From Psychroflexus salis (GTDB taxonomy: Bacteria; Bacteroidota; Bacteroidia; Flavobacteriales; Flavobacteriaceae), in contig NZ_BMGL01000010.1 in assembly GCF_014640175.1 (NCBI RefSeq), positions 1 through 64,000 on the forward strand: a DNA stretch of 64,000 bases, written 5' to 3'. A program made the position numbers and the translations under genes. A model generated the notes under the pieces. That model searched no databases, was not told the origin of the DNA, and saw only the letters and a list, made by a program, of their open reading frames with translations. Shown here piece by piece: positions 51,822 to 61,100 of this stretch (position 1 is the stretch's first letter; every line of letters starts with the position of its first letter).

Positions 51822-52154
51822 TTAATACAGTAAATGTTTTTTCTTTTTAGACTTCCATCCTGCGCGAGATTGGTAGTTCACAAAATAAATTTTCAAATCT
51901 GCTTGCGATTCATAGTCAACAAAATACAGTTTTTTATCGGCCTGCGATTCATAATTAACAAAAAACCATAGGCCTTCATTTCCTTTTGCTTGGCTTTCGT
52001 AATCGAGTTTGTACACTAACAAATCAGCTTGCGATTCGTAAGCAACCACAAAAACCTTTAAATCTGCTTGAGATTCGTAATCTACACTAAACATTTTTTG
52101 AGCACGACTAACTAAACAACTAAAGCTGATTAGTATAAATAGAAAAACACGCAT
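51822..52154 (-). CDS. DUF6150 YESQAD-repeat exported protein
   Basis: A 110-residue protein with a signal peptide (cleavage near SRAQ, 16-19) and six tandem repeats of 13 residues (one of 16) centred on Y-E-S-Q-A-D, with tyrosines at 26, 39, 52, 68, 81 and 94. The unit reads YESQADLK followed by a hydrophobic strand such as IYFVD; the last copy is degenerate (YQSRAG) and is followed by a lysine-rich tail. It corresponds to DUF6150. Regular strand-turn repeats suggest a small beta-solenoid or stacked sheet. Function is unknown. It lies 36 bp after uvrA on the same strand. Confidence 0.8.
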   Translation of the reverse strand: MRVFLFILISFSCLVSRAQKMFSVDYESQADLKVFVVAYESQADLLVYKLDYESQAKGNEGLWFFVNYESQADKKLYFVDYESQADLKIYFVNYQSRAGWKSKKKKHLLY

Positions 52155-52190
52155 AAGCTTAAAATTTAAAAAATTGGTTAAGGATTAAAA

Positions 52191-54983
52191 TTACTTCAAT
52201 TTTGAAGCCAAAAATTGAGCTGTAAAGGAATTTTTTACCTTCACTACTTCCTCAGGAGTTCCTTCAGCAACAATTTTTCCACCATTTTCTCCACCTTCTG
52301 GACCTAAATCTATAATATAGTCAGCACACTTTATTAAATCTAAATTATGCTCAATAACCACCAAAGCATGGCCTTTTTCAAGCAAAGCATTAAACGAAGT
52401 TAATAGTTTTTGAATATCATGAAAATGCAATCCAGTGGTTGGTTCGTCGAAAATAAATAAGGTTTTGTTGGCAGAATTTCCTTTGGTTAAAAAAGATGCT
52501 AATTTGATGCGTTGCGCTTCGCCACCCGATAAAGTAGAAGAACTTTGGCCTAATTTTACATAACCTAAACCAACATCTTGCAAAGGTTTCAATTTATCTA
52601 CCAATTTAGCTTGATTGTTTTCACTAAAAAAATCGATAGCATCATCGATGGTAAGCTCTAATACATCAAAAATTGATTTACCTTCGAACTGTACTTCTAA
52701 TACTTCTTTTTGAAAACGTTTGCCATTGCATACTTCACATTCTAAGTGAACATCTGCCATAAATTGCATTTCTATAGTTACTTCACCTTCGCCTTGACAG
52801 GTTTCGCAGCGGCCAGCATCTACATTAAAACTAAAATGTTTGGGTTGAAAATGTCTGATTTTAGCTAATTTTTGTTTGGCAAATAAACTTCTAATTTCGT
52901 CGTAAGCCTTAATGTAAGTAACCGGATTAGAACGAGAAGATTTACCAATAGGATTTTGGTCGATGTATTCTACATTGGTTATGTGTTCATACGTACCTGA
53001 ATACGAATCGTGTTGACCGATTTTAATACCAAATTTTCCAGTATGTTTCATCATAATAGGATAAAATAAATTTTTAACCAAAGTACTTTTTCCACTACCT
53101 GAAACCCCCGTAATGCAAGTCATAATTCCCAGTGGAATTTTGACATCTATATTCTTTAAATTATTAACTCTTCCGCCCTTTATTTCAACAAATCGTGTGC
53201 TTTTTCTTCTCTTTTTTGGAACTTCGATAGCTAAATTCCCGTTGATGTATTTAGCCGTTAAGCTTTTCGACTTTTTAATTTTGGTTAAATTACCTTCGGC
53301 TACCACTTCACCACCGTAACTACCAGCTTCCGGACCAATATCTATAATATGATCTGCAGCTTGCATAATTTCTTCATCATGTTCAACTACAATTACCGTG
53401 TTGCCTAAATCGCGAAGATGTTGTAATACTTTTATTAAACGCTCGTTATCTTTAGAATGCAAACCAATAGAAGGTTCGTCTAAAATATACATCGAACCTA
53501 CCAAGCTACTGCCCAGCGAAGTAGCTAAATTAATGCGTTGCGATTCGCCACCAGAAAGAGAATTAGACTTTCTATTGAGTGTTAAATAGCCCAAACCTAC
53601 CTGATATAAAAAAGAAAGCCGATTGTTAATTTCTTTCAATAAACGTTTTGCCACATGAGCATCGTGCTCGTCTAATTCTAGGTTTTTAAAAATAGGAATG
53701 ATTTTTTCGATCGATAAATCTACCAAATTAGATATGCTGTATCCATTTATTTTTACATAGTCAGCTTCTTTGCGAAGTCGTTTCCCTTTACAAGTTTTAC
53801 AGCGTGTTTTACCACGGTAACGAGACAATAGCACACGATTTTGAATTTTATATGCTTTAGATTCTAATTCTTCAAAAAACTCATTTAAGCCAGTAAAATA
53901 TTGATTGCCTTCCCATAACACATCTTTTTCTGCTTGTGATAATTGAAAGTAGGGGCGATGAATAGGGAAATTAAACAAGTTGGCTTTTTCAATTAACTGT
54001 TGGTTATACCATTGTAATTTTTCGCCACGCCAAGGAAAAATAGCTTCTTGATAAATACTTAAGCCCGTATTGGGAATTACTAAATCTTCATCTAAGCCAA
54101 TTACATCACCGTAACCTTCGCAAGTTGGACAAGCGCCATACGGATTATTGAAACTAAACAAATGAATATTTGGCTCAAGAAAAGACATGCCATCTAATTC
54201 AAATTTATTGCTAAAATGCGTTTTATTTTTTGCTTTTAAATCTTCTATAAAAAGCTCGCCTTTACCCTCAAAAAAAGCATTTTGTGCAGCATCAGCTAAA
54301 CGATTGTAAAAATCTTCATCCTGTTTTACTACAATCCGGTCTACTACAATTTCAAAAGAAGAAGTATCTTGTTTTTTAAAATTTAAATCGTCCATTCTAA
54401 AAACTTCATCTTCAATTTTAATTCGACTAAAGCCTTGTTGTTGTAATAATTGAATTGTTTTTTCGAAACTTCGATTTTCCTTCACCTTCACAGGAGCGAG
54501 TAAAAGTAGTTTTGTTTTTTCTTCAATCTGCTTTACAAAATTAATTACATCGGTAACCGTATTTTTCTTTACTTGATTACCAGAAATAGGCGAGTAGGTT
54601 TTACCAATTCTTGCAAAAAGCAGTTTTAAGTAATCGTAAATTTCGGTTGATGTGCCAACCGTAGAACGTGGGTTTGTAGAATTTACTTTTTGTTCGATTG
54701 CAATAGCCGGAGCAATACCTTTTATATAATCTACTTTAGGTTTATCTAACCTCCCTAAAAACTGTCTTGCATAAGCAGATAGACTTTCTACATAACGGCG
54801 TTGTCCTTCTGCGTACAAAGTATCGAAAGCCAAGGAAGATTTTCCAGAACCCGATAAACCAGTAATTACAACTAATTTATTTCTAGGAATAGCTACATTA
54901 ATATTTTTTAAGTTATGCAGTTTTGCTCCCTTTATTAAGATGAAGTCTTTTGCATTTAAGTCTTTAAACGGAGTAGAGGACAT
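52191..54983 (-). CDS. uvrA: Excinuclease ABC subunit A
   Basis: The damage-recognition ATPase of nucleotide excision repair, 930 aa. Two ABC modules carry Walker A GLSGSGKSSLAFDT (about 43-56) and GVSGSGKSTLVKN, with signatures NSLSGGESQRINLA and STLSGGEAQRIKLA. The zinc fingers are CPTCEGYGD / CKTCKGKR in module 1 and CETCQGEGEV / CEVCNGKRF in module 2. All motifs are intact. A TAGCTTTG -7 element (55000-55007, minus strand) lies 17 bp before the start. DUF6150 follows it. Confidence 0.98.
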   Translation of the reverse strand: MSSTPFKDLNAKDFILIKGAKLHNLKNINVAIPRNKLVVITGLSGSGKSSLAFDTLYAEGQRRYVESLSAYARQFLGRLDKPKVDYIKGIAPAIAIEQKVNSTNPRSTVGTSTEIYDYLKLLFARIGKTYSPISGNQVKKNTVTDVINFVKQIEEKTKLLLLAPVKVKENRSFEKTIQLLQQQGFSRIKIEDEVFRMDDLNFKKQDTSSFEIVVDRIVVKQDEDFYNRLADAAQNAFFEGKGELFIEDLKAKNKTHFSNKFELDGMSFLEPNIHLFSFNNPYGACPTCEGYGDVIGLDEDLVIPNTGLSIYQEAIFPWRGEKLQWYNQQLIEKANLFNFPIHRPYFQLSQAEKDVLWEGNQYFTGLNEFFEELESKAYKIQNRVLLSRYRGKTRCKTCKGKRLRKEADYVKINGYSISNLVDLSIEKIIPIFKNLELDEHDAHVAKRLLKEINNRLSFLYQVGLGYLTLNRKSNSLSGGESQRINLATSLGSSLVGSMYILDEPSIGLHSKDNERLIKVLQHLRDLGNTVIVVEHDEEIMQAADHIIDIGPEAGSYGGEVVAEGNLTKIKKSKSLTAKYINGNLAIEVPKKRRKSTRFVEIKGGRVNNLKNIDVKIPLGIMTCITGVSGSGKSTLVKNLFYPIMMKHTGKFGIKIGQHDSYSGTYEHITNVEYIDQNPIGKSSRSNPVTYIKAYDEIRSLFAKQKLAKIRHFQPKHFSFNVDAGRCETCQGEGEVTIEMQFMADVHLECEVCNGKRFQKEVLEVQFEGKSIFDVLELTIDDAIDFFSENNQAKLVDKLKPLQDVGLGYVKLGQSSSTLSGGEAQRIKLASFLTKGNSANKTLFIFDEPTTGLHFHDIQKLLTSFNALLEKGHALVVIEHNLDLIKCADYIIDLGPEGGENGGKIVAEGTPEEVVKVKNSFTAQFLASKLK

Positions 54984-55415
54984 AGTATAAAATCTTTGAC
55001 AAAGCTAAGCATTAGTTTGCTGAAACTTGCTTTTAAATACTTCATAAAAACTTAAGAGAATTCTAATTTTTTCTATTAATAGAAAATTCAGAAATAAAAT
55101 TATTCTTTTTAAACTTACTTTTCACTACCAATTCTAACTTTGAGTTTTAGAATTGTTTTAATATTTTTTTTAACTTACAGATAAATAAAGTATTGATAAT
55201 TTGATAAAAGTACTTTAAATGCTAAGCTTACATGTTAAATTTTAATCTATTATTTTAATAAAAAAGCACACTTTAAATGTTAAAAGTATTAAGATATCTT
55301 TAATCTATACAAATGTATTTATATATTAGCATCCTAATTTTAAATCAAAACTTATAGCAAACTACTACTTAACCCATTTGTAACAGTATATTTTACATAA
55401 TGAAACGTAATAGTT
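54984..55415. other. Intergenic region between uvrA and ECF sigma gene
   Basis: This 432-bp divergent spacer is very AT-rich and has no convincing ORF or gene remnant in any frame. It holds the probable uvrA -7 element TAGCTTTG (minus strand, 55000-55007) and, 31 bp from the sigma start, the TGTAACA box described separately. Nothing else structured is visible. Confidence 0.6.
55379..55385 (+). promoter_or_regulatory. TGTAACA ECF-type box before sigma gene
   Basis: TGTAACA lies 30 bp before the ATG of the sigma gene, followed by CGTAATAG 20 bp later. It resembles Bacteroidota ECF promoters with a GTAAC -35 and a CGT -10. The spacing to CGTA is longer than the usual 15-17 bp, which weakens the call. 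Autoregulation of an ECF sigma would be expected. Confidence 0.4.
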
Positions 55416-56006
55416 ATGCATGAGACTTTTGAAAAGCCCGACTCTTTTTTTGTAAAAAAATATGTAGCAGGAGATGAATATGCTCTAGAAGCTTTAATAA
55501 ATCGGCACCAACAACGTGTTTTTAATTTTATTTATTCCAAGGTATTTGATTACGATATTACCAACGATATTTTTCAAGATACTTTTATAAAAGTAGTTCG
55601 AAATTTAAAATTAGATAAATATAACGAAGAAGGTAAGTTCTTACCATGGGTTATGCGTATTGCGCATAACTTAATTATAGACCATTTTAGAAAAAATAAA
55701 CGCATGCCAAAATTTGATAACTCTGGTGAGTTTGATATTTTTTCGGTGATTGAAGATAGTAGTTTAAACAAAGAATCTGAGCTGATTAAAGAACAAATAG
55801 AAGGTAGCTTAGTGAATTTAATAAAAGAATTACCAGAAGAACAAATACAGGTTTTAGAAATGCGTATTTACAAAGAGATGAGCTTTAAAGATATTGCAGA
55901 CCAAACCAATGTTAGTATAAATACTGCATTAGGTAGAATGCGTTATGCACTAATTAACCTACGTAAGTTAGTTGAAGAAAAAAATATTATTTTAACTAGA
56001 CAGTAA
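55416..56006 (+). CDS. ECF-type RNA polymerase sigma factor
   Basis: A 196-residue sigma-70-family protein with regions 2 and 4 only. Region 2 is visible from YALEALINRHQQRVFNFIYS through DITNDIFQDTFIKVV and PWVMRIAHNLIIDHFRKNKR; region 4 shows LPEEQIQVLEMRIYKEMSFKDIADQ and the HTH VSINTALGRMRYALINL. No anti-sigma gene follows; instead a 47-codon ORF lies 48 bp downstream. The length is a little above the ECF norm. Target genes are unknown. Confidence 0.93.
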   Translation: MHETFEKPDSFFVKKYVAGDEYALEALINRHQQRVFNFIYSKVFDYDITNDIFQDTFIKVVRNLKLDKYNEEGKFLPWVMRIAHNLIIDHFRKNKRMPKFDNSGEFDIFSVIEDSSLNKESELIKEQIEGSLVNLIKELPEEQIQVLEMRIYKEMSFKDIADQTNVSINTALGRMRYALINLRKLVEEKNIILTRQ

Positions 56007-56054
56007 AATAAGTGTTTGAATTGTGCGTTGTATTAAAAAATTAAAATACAACTT

Positions 56055-56198
56055 ATGGGAAAAATTTACACTAAAAAAACACCTACAAAACAAATTTTAA
56101 TGCCTAAAAAAAGTACATTAAATTTTATTTTAAACTACTCTAAAGCTTTGCATGTTCAAAATTATAAAGGAATGCAAGTGGATTTGATTATTAATTAG
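56055..56198 (+). CDS. Small basic protein downstream of ECF sigma (47 aa)
   Basis: A 47-codon ORF beginning MGKIYTKKTPTKQILMPKK with a central TLNFILNYSKALHV segment and a hydrophobic end QVDLIIN. Its composition (Lys-rich, no stop interruptions, strong terminator just after it) supports a real gene, and short ORFs of the form FILNYSKSL are common in Flavobacteria. It follows the sigma gene by 48 bp on the same strand. Function unknown; a regulatory partner of the sigma factor is possible but speculative. Confidence 0.65.
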   Translation: MGKIYTKKTPTKQILMPKKSTLNFILNYSKALHVQNYKGMQVDLIIN

Positions 56199-56221
56199 TT
56201 GTTTTCATTTATTTGAAAAAG

Positions 56222-56267
56222 AGACCAATAAAATTGCTTCATCGTGGTTTTAATTGGTCTTTTTTTT
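56222..56267 (+). terminator. Terminator of the sigma/small-ORF transcript
   Basis: A stem AGACCAATAAAA (56222-56233) / TTTTAATTGGTCT (56248-56260) with one bulge is followed by eight T. It ends the plus-strand transcript 24 bp past the small ORF and overlaps the 3' end of the convergent nth gene, whose lysine-rich C-terminus is encoded by the complementary A-run. Confidence 0.8.
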
Positions 56268-56918
56268 GTTTTTCTTGTAATATTCATGGATAACTTGTTT
56301 TCTGCCAATAGATTTAGTAATGATATCTTTATCTAAATTCCAAGCACGAGCGGGAGAATACTCTCTACCATACCAAATAATTTGCAAGTGTAAATCATTC
56401 CATTTTTCTTTCGGGAATAATCTTTTGGCATCTTTTTCTGTTTGTTGTACATTTTTACCATTCGTTAAATTCCAACGGTACATTAAACGATGAATATGAG
56501 TATCTACAGGAAATGCGGGAACACCAAATGCTTGAGCCATTACCACGCTAGCAGTTTTATGTCCAACAGCAGGAAGTTCTTCTAAAGCTTCAAAACTTTT
56601 GGGCACTAAGCCGTTATATTTTTCAATTAAAATATTTGACAAACCATAGATTCCTTTAGCTTTCATAGGCGATAAACCCACTGGTTTTATAATTGCTCTA
56701 ATTTCTTCGACCGATAATTTTACCATATCGTATGGATTGTCTGCTTTTGCAAAAAGCAAAGGAGTAATTTGGTTTACTTTTACATCTGTACTTTGTGCAG
56801 ACATCAATACTGCTATTAATAAAGTATATGGATCTTTATGATCTAAAGGAATGGGAATGTGCGGATACAATTCATTTAACGTATTTATAACGAAATCTAC
56901 GCGTTCACTTTTTTTCAT
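56250..56918 (-). CDS. nth: Endonuclease III-like DNA glycosylase lacking the Fe-S cluster
   Basis: A 222-residue HhH-GPD base-excision glycosylase. The catalytic pair is present: Lys121 in LPAVGHKTASVV and Asp139 in FPVDTHIHRLMYRW. The N-terminal core (LLIAVLMSAQSTDVKVNQ) is canonical. The C-terminus, where Nth normally has four cysteines binding a [4Fe-4S] cluster, reads WYGREYSPARAWNLDKDIIT and contains no cysteine. It should still remove oxidised pyrimidines. ATG 56918 matches the family start. A TATTTTTG -7 element lies at 56935-56942 on the minus strand. Confidence 0.92.
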   Translation of the reverse strand: MKKSERVDFVINTLNELYPHIPIPLDHKDPYTLLIAVLMSAQSTDVKVNQITPLLFAKADNPYDMVKLSVEEIRAIIKPVGLSPMKAKGIYGLSNILIEKYNGLVPKSFEALEELPAVGHKTASVVMAQAFGVPAFPVDTHIHRLMYRWNLTNGKNVQQTEKDAKRLFPKEKWNDLHLQIIWYGREYSPARAWNLDKDIITKSIGRKQVIHEYYKKNKKKTN

Positions 56919-56948
56919 ATGGTGTATTTTAGTACAAAAATAAGCAAT

Positions 56949-57398
56949 ATGACCACAATAGAAGTAGGAGATAAGGCTCCAAATTTTAAAGGAATTGATC
57001 AAGATGGAAACGAACACAAACTTGCAGACTACAAAGGTAAAAAACTAGTTGTTTTCTTTTATCCAAAAGCTAGCACTCCAGGTTGTACAGCAGAAGCTTG
57101 TAACCTAAGGGATAATTGGAAACACTTTCAAGCCAAAGGTTATGAAATAGTTGGAGTGAGTGCTGACTCTGCAAAACGACAACAAAACTTTAAAAATAAA
57201 TATGAATTACCTTTTCCTTTAATTGCAGATGAAGAAAAAGAAGTAATTAATGCTTTTGGAGTCTGGGGTCCTAAAAAATTTATGGGTAAGGAATATGATG
57301 GCATACACCGTACTACATTTGTAATAGATGAAACAGGCAAAATTGAAAATGTTATTAAAAAAGTAAAAACAAAAGCACATACAGAACAGATATTATAA
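56949..57398 (+). CDS. bcp: Thioredoxin-dependent thiol peroxidase (Bcp/PrxQ)
   Basis: A 149-residue atypical two-cysteine peroxiredoxin. The peroxidatic Cys46 is in ASTPGCTAEAC and the resolving Cys51 five residues on, the PrxQ alpha-2 arrangement. Further markers are VVFFYPKAS, GVSADSAKRQQNFKNKYELPF and HRTTFVIDETG. It reduces hydroperoxides using thioredoxin. The start is 30 bp from the divergent nth start, so an antioxidant enzyme and an oxidative-damage glycosylase share a tiny promoter region. ATG 56949 fits the family N-terminus. Confidence 0.95.
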   Translation: MTTIEVGDKAPNFKGIDQDGNEHKLADYKGKKLVVFFYPKASTPGCTAEACNLRDNWKHFQAKGYEIVGVSADSAKRQQNFKNKYELPFPLIADEEKEVINAFGVWGPKKFMGKEYDGIHRTTFVIDETGKIENVIKKVKTKAHTEQIL

Positions 57399-57474
57399 AT
57401 TTTTCATTTATTTCCTGATATTTATTTAACGCAATCATTTTTAATTATATAGCTTTTAATAATTTATTTTTTTT

Positions 57475-57482
57475 TATTTTTG
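57475..57482 (+). promoter_or_regulatory. -7 element of response-regulator gene
   Basis: TATTTTTG matches the TAnnTTTG consensus and lies 16 bp before the ATG of the LuxR-type regulator. The 100-bp gap after bcp shows no terminator hairpin. Confidence 0.5.
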
Positions 57483-57498
57483 GAACACAATTATAGTT

Positions 57499-58119
57499 AT
57501 GAAAAAAATACTCTTAGCCGACGATCACGGTATTGTAAGAATTGGGATATCTAATGTGATAAAACAAAAATATCCAACTGTAAATGTTTTTCAAGCGGAA
57601 AATATTTTTGAAGCCAACAGCATTGTAAACGATCAAATAATAGATTTTGCTATCATTGATATTAAAATGCCTGGAGGCAGCAGTATTGATTTGGTTAAGC
57701 ATATTAAAGTAATACAGCCAAGAACTAAATTACTTATGTATTCAGGTTTAAACGAAGAACAGTACGGACATCGGTTTTTAAAGCTAGGTGTTAACGGTTT
57801 TTTAAGCAAACATGAAGCTGTTGAAGAAGTTTTAAATGCAATTGAAGTAATTAACTCTGGAAAAACCTACATTAGTAAAGACTTAGCTAATAAAATGAAA
57901 AATAATTCGACAAATTCTTTAGATAATTTATCGGCTAGAGAACTCGAAATTATATCTTTAATGTCTGAAGGTTTTGGAAATCTAGAAATTTCGAAAGAAT
58001 TAGATTTAAAAACATCTACCGTAAGCACTTATAAAAAACGTGTTATGGAAAAATTTAATGCAGAAAATCCTATTGATTTAATAGATAGATATAGAAGCTT
58101 AATTTTAGAAGATGTTTAG
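57499..58119 (+). CDS. NarL/LuxR-type response regulator
   Basis: A 206-residue two-domain regulator. The receiver (1-120) has the acidic pair D8-D9, the phospho-acceptor Asp54 in IIDIKMPGG and the conserved lysine in FLSKHEAVEE. The LuxR-type HTH (about 143-200) reads LSARELEIISLMSEG...NLEISKELDLKTSTVSTYKK. The adjacent, convergent histidine kinase gene ends on the very next base, making it the likely cognate sensor. Typical size; no fusion. Confidence 0.94.
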   Translation: MKKILLADDHGIVRIGISNVIKQKYPTVNVFQAENIFEANSIVNDQIIDFAIIDIKMPGGSSIDLVKHIKVIQPRTKLLMYSGLNEEQYGHRFLKLGVNGFLSKHEAVEEVLNAIEVINSGKTYISKDLANKMKNNSTNSLDNLSARELEIISLMSEGFGNLEISKELDLKTSTVSTYKKRVMEKFNAENPIDLIDRYRSLILEDV

Positions 58120-61100
58120 TTATTTAATTTTATGGGTTAATAGCATATAAAATTCTGTACCTTTTCCTTTTTCACTATTAATTTCGATTTTTGCATTCAT
58201 AAGTTTCCCTGTTTCCGAAACTATGTGTAATCCAAGACCTGAACCTGATACGTTTATTTTTTCATTATCGCTGTTATCAAAAACTTTTTTATATCTCTCT
58301 AGTGTCTCCATACTCATTCCGGCTCCAGTATCTTTAATTTTTAAAATTAAATTGTTCCCTAATTTTTGAAGTTTTACTTCTATTGTTCCATTAAAAGTGT
58401 TTTTGATGGCATTATCTAAGATGTTATGTAGTATAACGGAAAAATAATTTCGGTTTAAAGAAAAGTATACATCTTCTTTACTTTTAATTTCTAATAGGTT
58501 CTTTTTTTGTTTTGCCATCTGCTCAAATAAGCCTACTTTTTCATCTACTAGCTTCCTAATGTTAGATGACTCTATAAGATTGGCATCTGTTTGAATAATT
58601 GCTTTCGAAAAATCTAAGATATTTTGTGTAAACTCTTTTAATTTTTCTATTGAAGAACTCAGGGCTTCTATGTTTTCGTATACATCTCTCTCTAATTTTT
58701 TATCCTTTAAGCCTTGTTCTAAATATTCAATTCCGTAAGCCAAATATTGTAAAGGACTTTTAATGTCGTGAGAGATAGATGCTACAATTTTTTTTTGATT
58801 TTCTAACTGATTTTCGAAGTATTTTTGAGATTTCCTTAAGTCCTGTATGGTAGATTGAAGTTGCCTGGTTTTTTCATCGATAATTCTTTGTAATTGGTTA
58901 CTCTTGTTCTTCTCGTGATTTATAATTACAAAAATCACAAAAACAACTAACAAGCCAATAAACATTATTAAACTTACTTTAAAAAAATTGGTTTCGTGCC
59001 AGAACATTTCTTTTTCTAATTGCATGCTAGTAATGATAGCTTTATTAGATGTTCCTAGGCTAAAATTGAGTTGATGTTTGCCATGTGGAAGACTAGTAAA
59101 AACTAATTTACCATCCGAAATTGATGAGTATTTAGATAAGTTAGTATTGAGCGGGGATGTAAAATTAATGGTTGGCAATTTGTTAAAAGCTAAAGCATCA
59201 ACATGAATTTCAAGATTTTTAAAATTTTTTGGGATTTTAAAGTGCGTAGTTGGTAAATATGATTTACCATCTAAAATAATTTCGTCAATAAAAATTTCTT
59301 CATTTGCTAATTTGTAATCTAAAAAATCTTTTGGATTAAATTTCACCAAACCATTTAAGCTAGGAAAAATAATATTGTTATTCTTATCTAAGTATTCACA
59401 TGGATAACAACCACCATTAAACTCATTAATAGCTAATCCATCTTGTGTATTAAAATAATAGTAATTAATGTATCCTTTTTTTCCATCTATATAAGCTAAG
59501 ACTTCATCTTTATTGGCTTTAAAAAGACCTTTATTTGTAGGCAGCCAAATATTGTTGTAATCGTCTTCAACAATATGGTGTACAGTTTTTAAATAGTTTA
59601 AATTATCGTAAGGCAGTTTAGTTAATTTTTTATCTGCTTTGCTGTAATGAAAATAACCATTGTTATAGCTGCCAATCCAAACATACTTTTTTGTTTCTTT
59701 AATAGTTCGAACAATGGTGTTATTTAATCCAGGAATAGAGTCTATTTTATTAGATGTAGGCTTGTAAATAAATAGACCGTTATTTGTACCTATCCATAAT
59801 TTGGAGCCATCAAGAGATTCATTAATGTAATATATTTCATGCTCGAACTTAAATAAAGTATCAAGTTTTGTGTTCGCTTCATTTAAATTATTTGTCTTAA
59901 AAAAATAAACTTGGTTAGAATTATTGAAAGACTTTGTACTTATATATAATTCATTCTCTTTAGAAACGTAAAGCACGCCTAAATCTTCTTTAAAATCCAA
60001 AAACAAATCTTCTTTGTATTTTAAACTTTCAGCATTATACCTAAGCTTCATGATTTTTCTGCGCTTTGCAGCATAAAAATTATCATTTTGATCTCTGGGG
60101 AAGTATTGATTAATTAATAAGTTATGACCAATAGCATCGGTCTTAATAATTTTTTGATCGTGAATCACTAAACCATTGGGCAAAAAAATACTGTCTTTTT
60201 GATTCCAATTAAAGGCGTATATTAAGTTTTTAGAGCGGTCTTCTTTAAGCTGAATAGTAGTAAACTTACTTGGTTTACTAATACCTAAGCCATAAGCCCA
60301 ACTACCTGAATACAGTGTGTTATAAGTTTCATCTTTATATAAGCAAGTTGTAAATTTATTGGTAACATTAAAATTAGCGTGAACTTTATCTAGTTGTAAG
60401 CCTGTTTCTTTATTCGAGAATATAAAAATTTGACTATGTAATGCTATAAAAACTTGGTCATGGGCTTTGTTATAGTATACATTTTTAATCTTAGAAGTCG
60501 CTGTTTTGTATGCATCTTCAAATTGAAGTAGGTCAAAATTAAACTTTAAAATTTTAGTATTTAAAATCAAAAACCAATCTTCATCTACAACAAGTGATGC
60601 AAGCAAACCCTTGAATTTTTGCTTGGGAAATTCTTGAAGAATTCTTTTATTTTTATTGATTAAATAAAAGTTTTGAGCTGTACTAGCAACATAAACTAAA
60701 CGATTTGCAAGCTTATGGTAGAGTAAATTAACATCTTCTTGTTCTATAATTTTTTCGAATACAAAAGTTTTTTTTGAAATTTCTGAAAACTCTATTTCAA
60801 GATTATCTTCGATAGAACTATAAAACTGTGGGTTTAAGTTTTTAATAAAAACCGATTCGTTTTGAGATGTAGCAGCAAACAAGGTATCATTTTTACGATA
60901 AAAATGATCCATTCTTTGTGTTTTTAAACCTTGGATGCTTGAAAAAACTTTAAATCTTTTTCCATTAAACCTGACTAATCCAGACTCCGTAGCAAACCAA
61001 ATAAAACCATCATTATCTTTGGCAATATCTTTAATTGAATTTTGCAGCAATCCAGAATCATCATCATACCAGGTATCAATAAAATCTTGAGCTTGACTAG

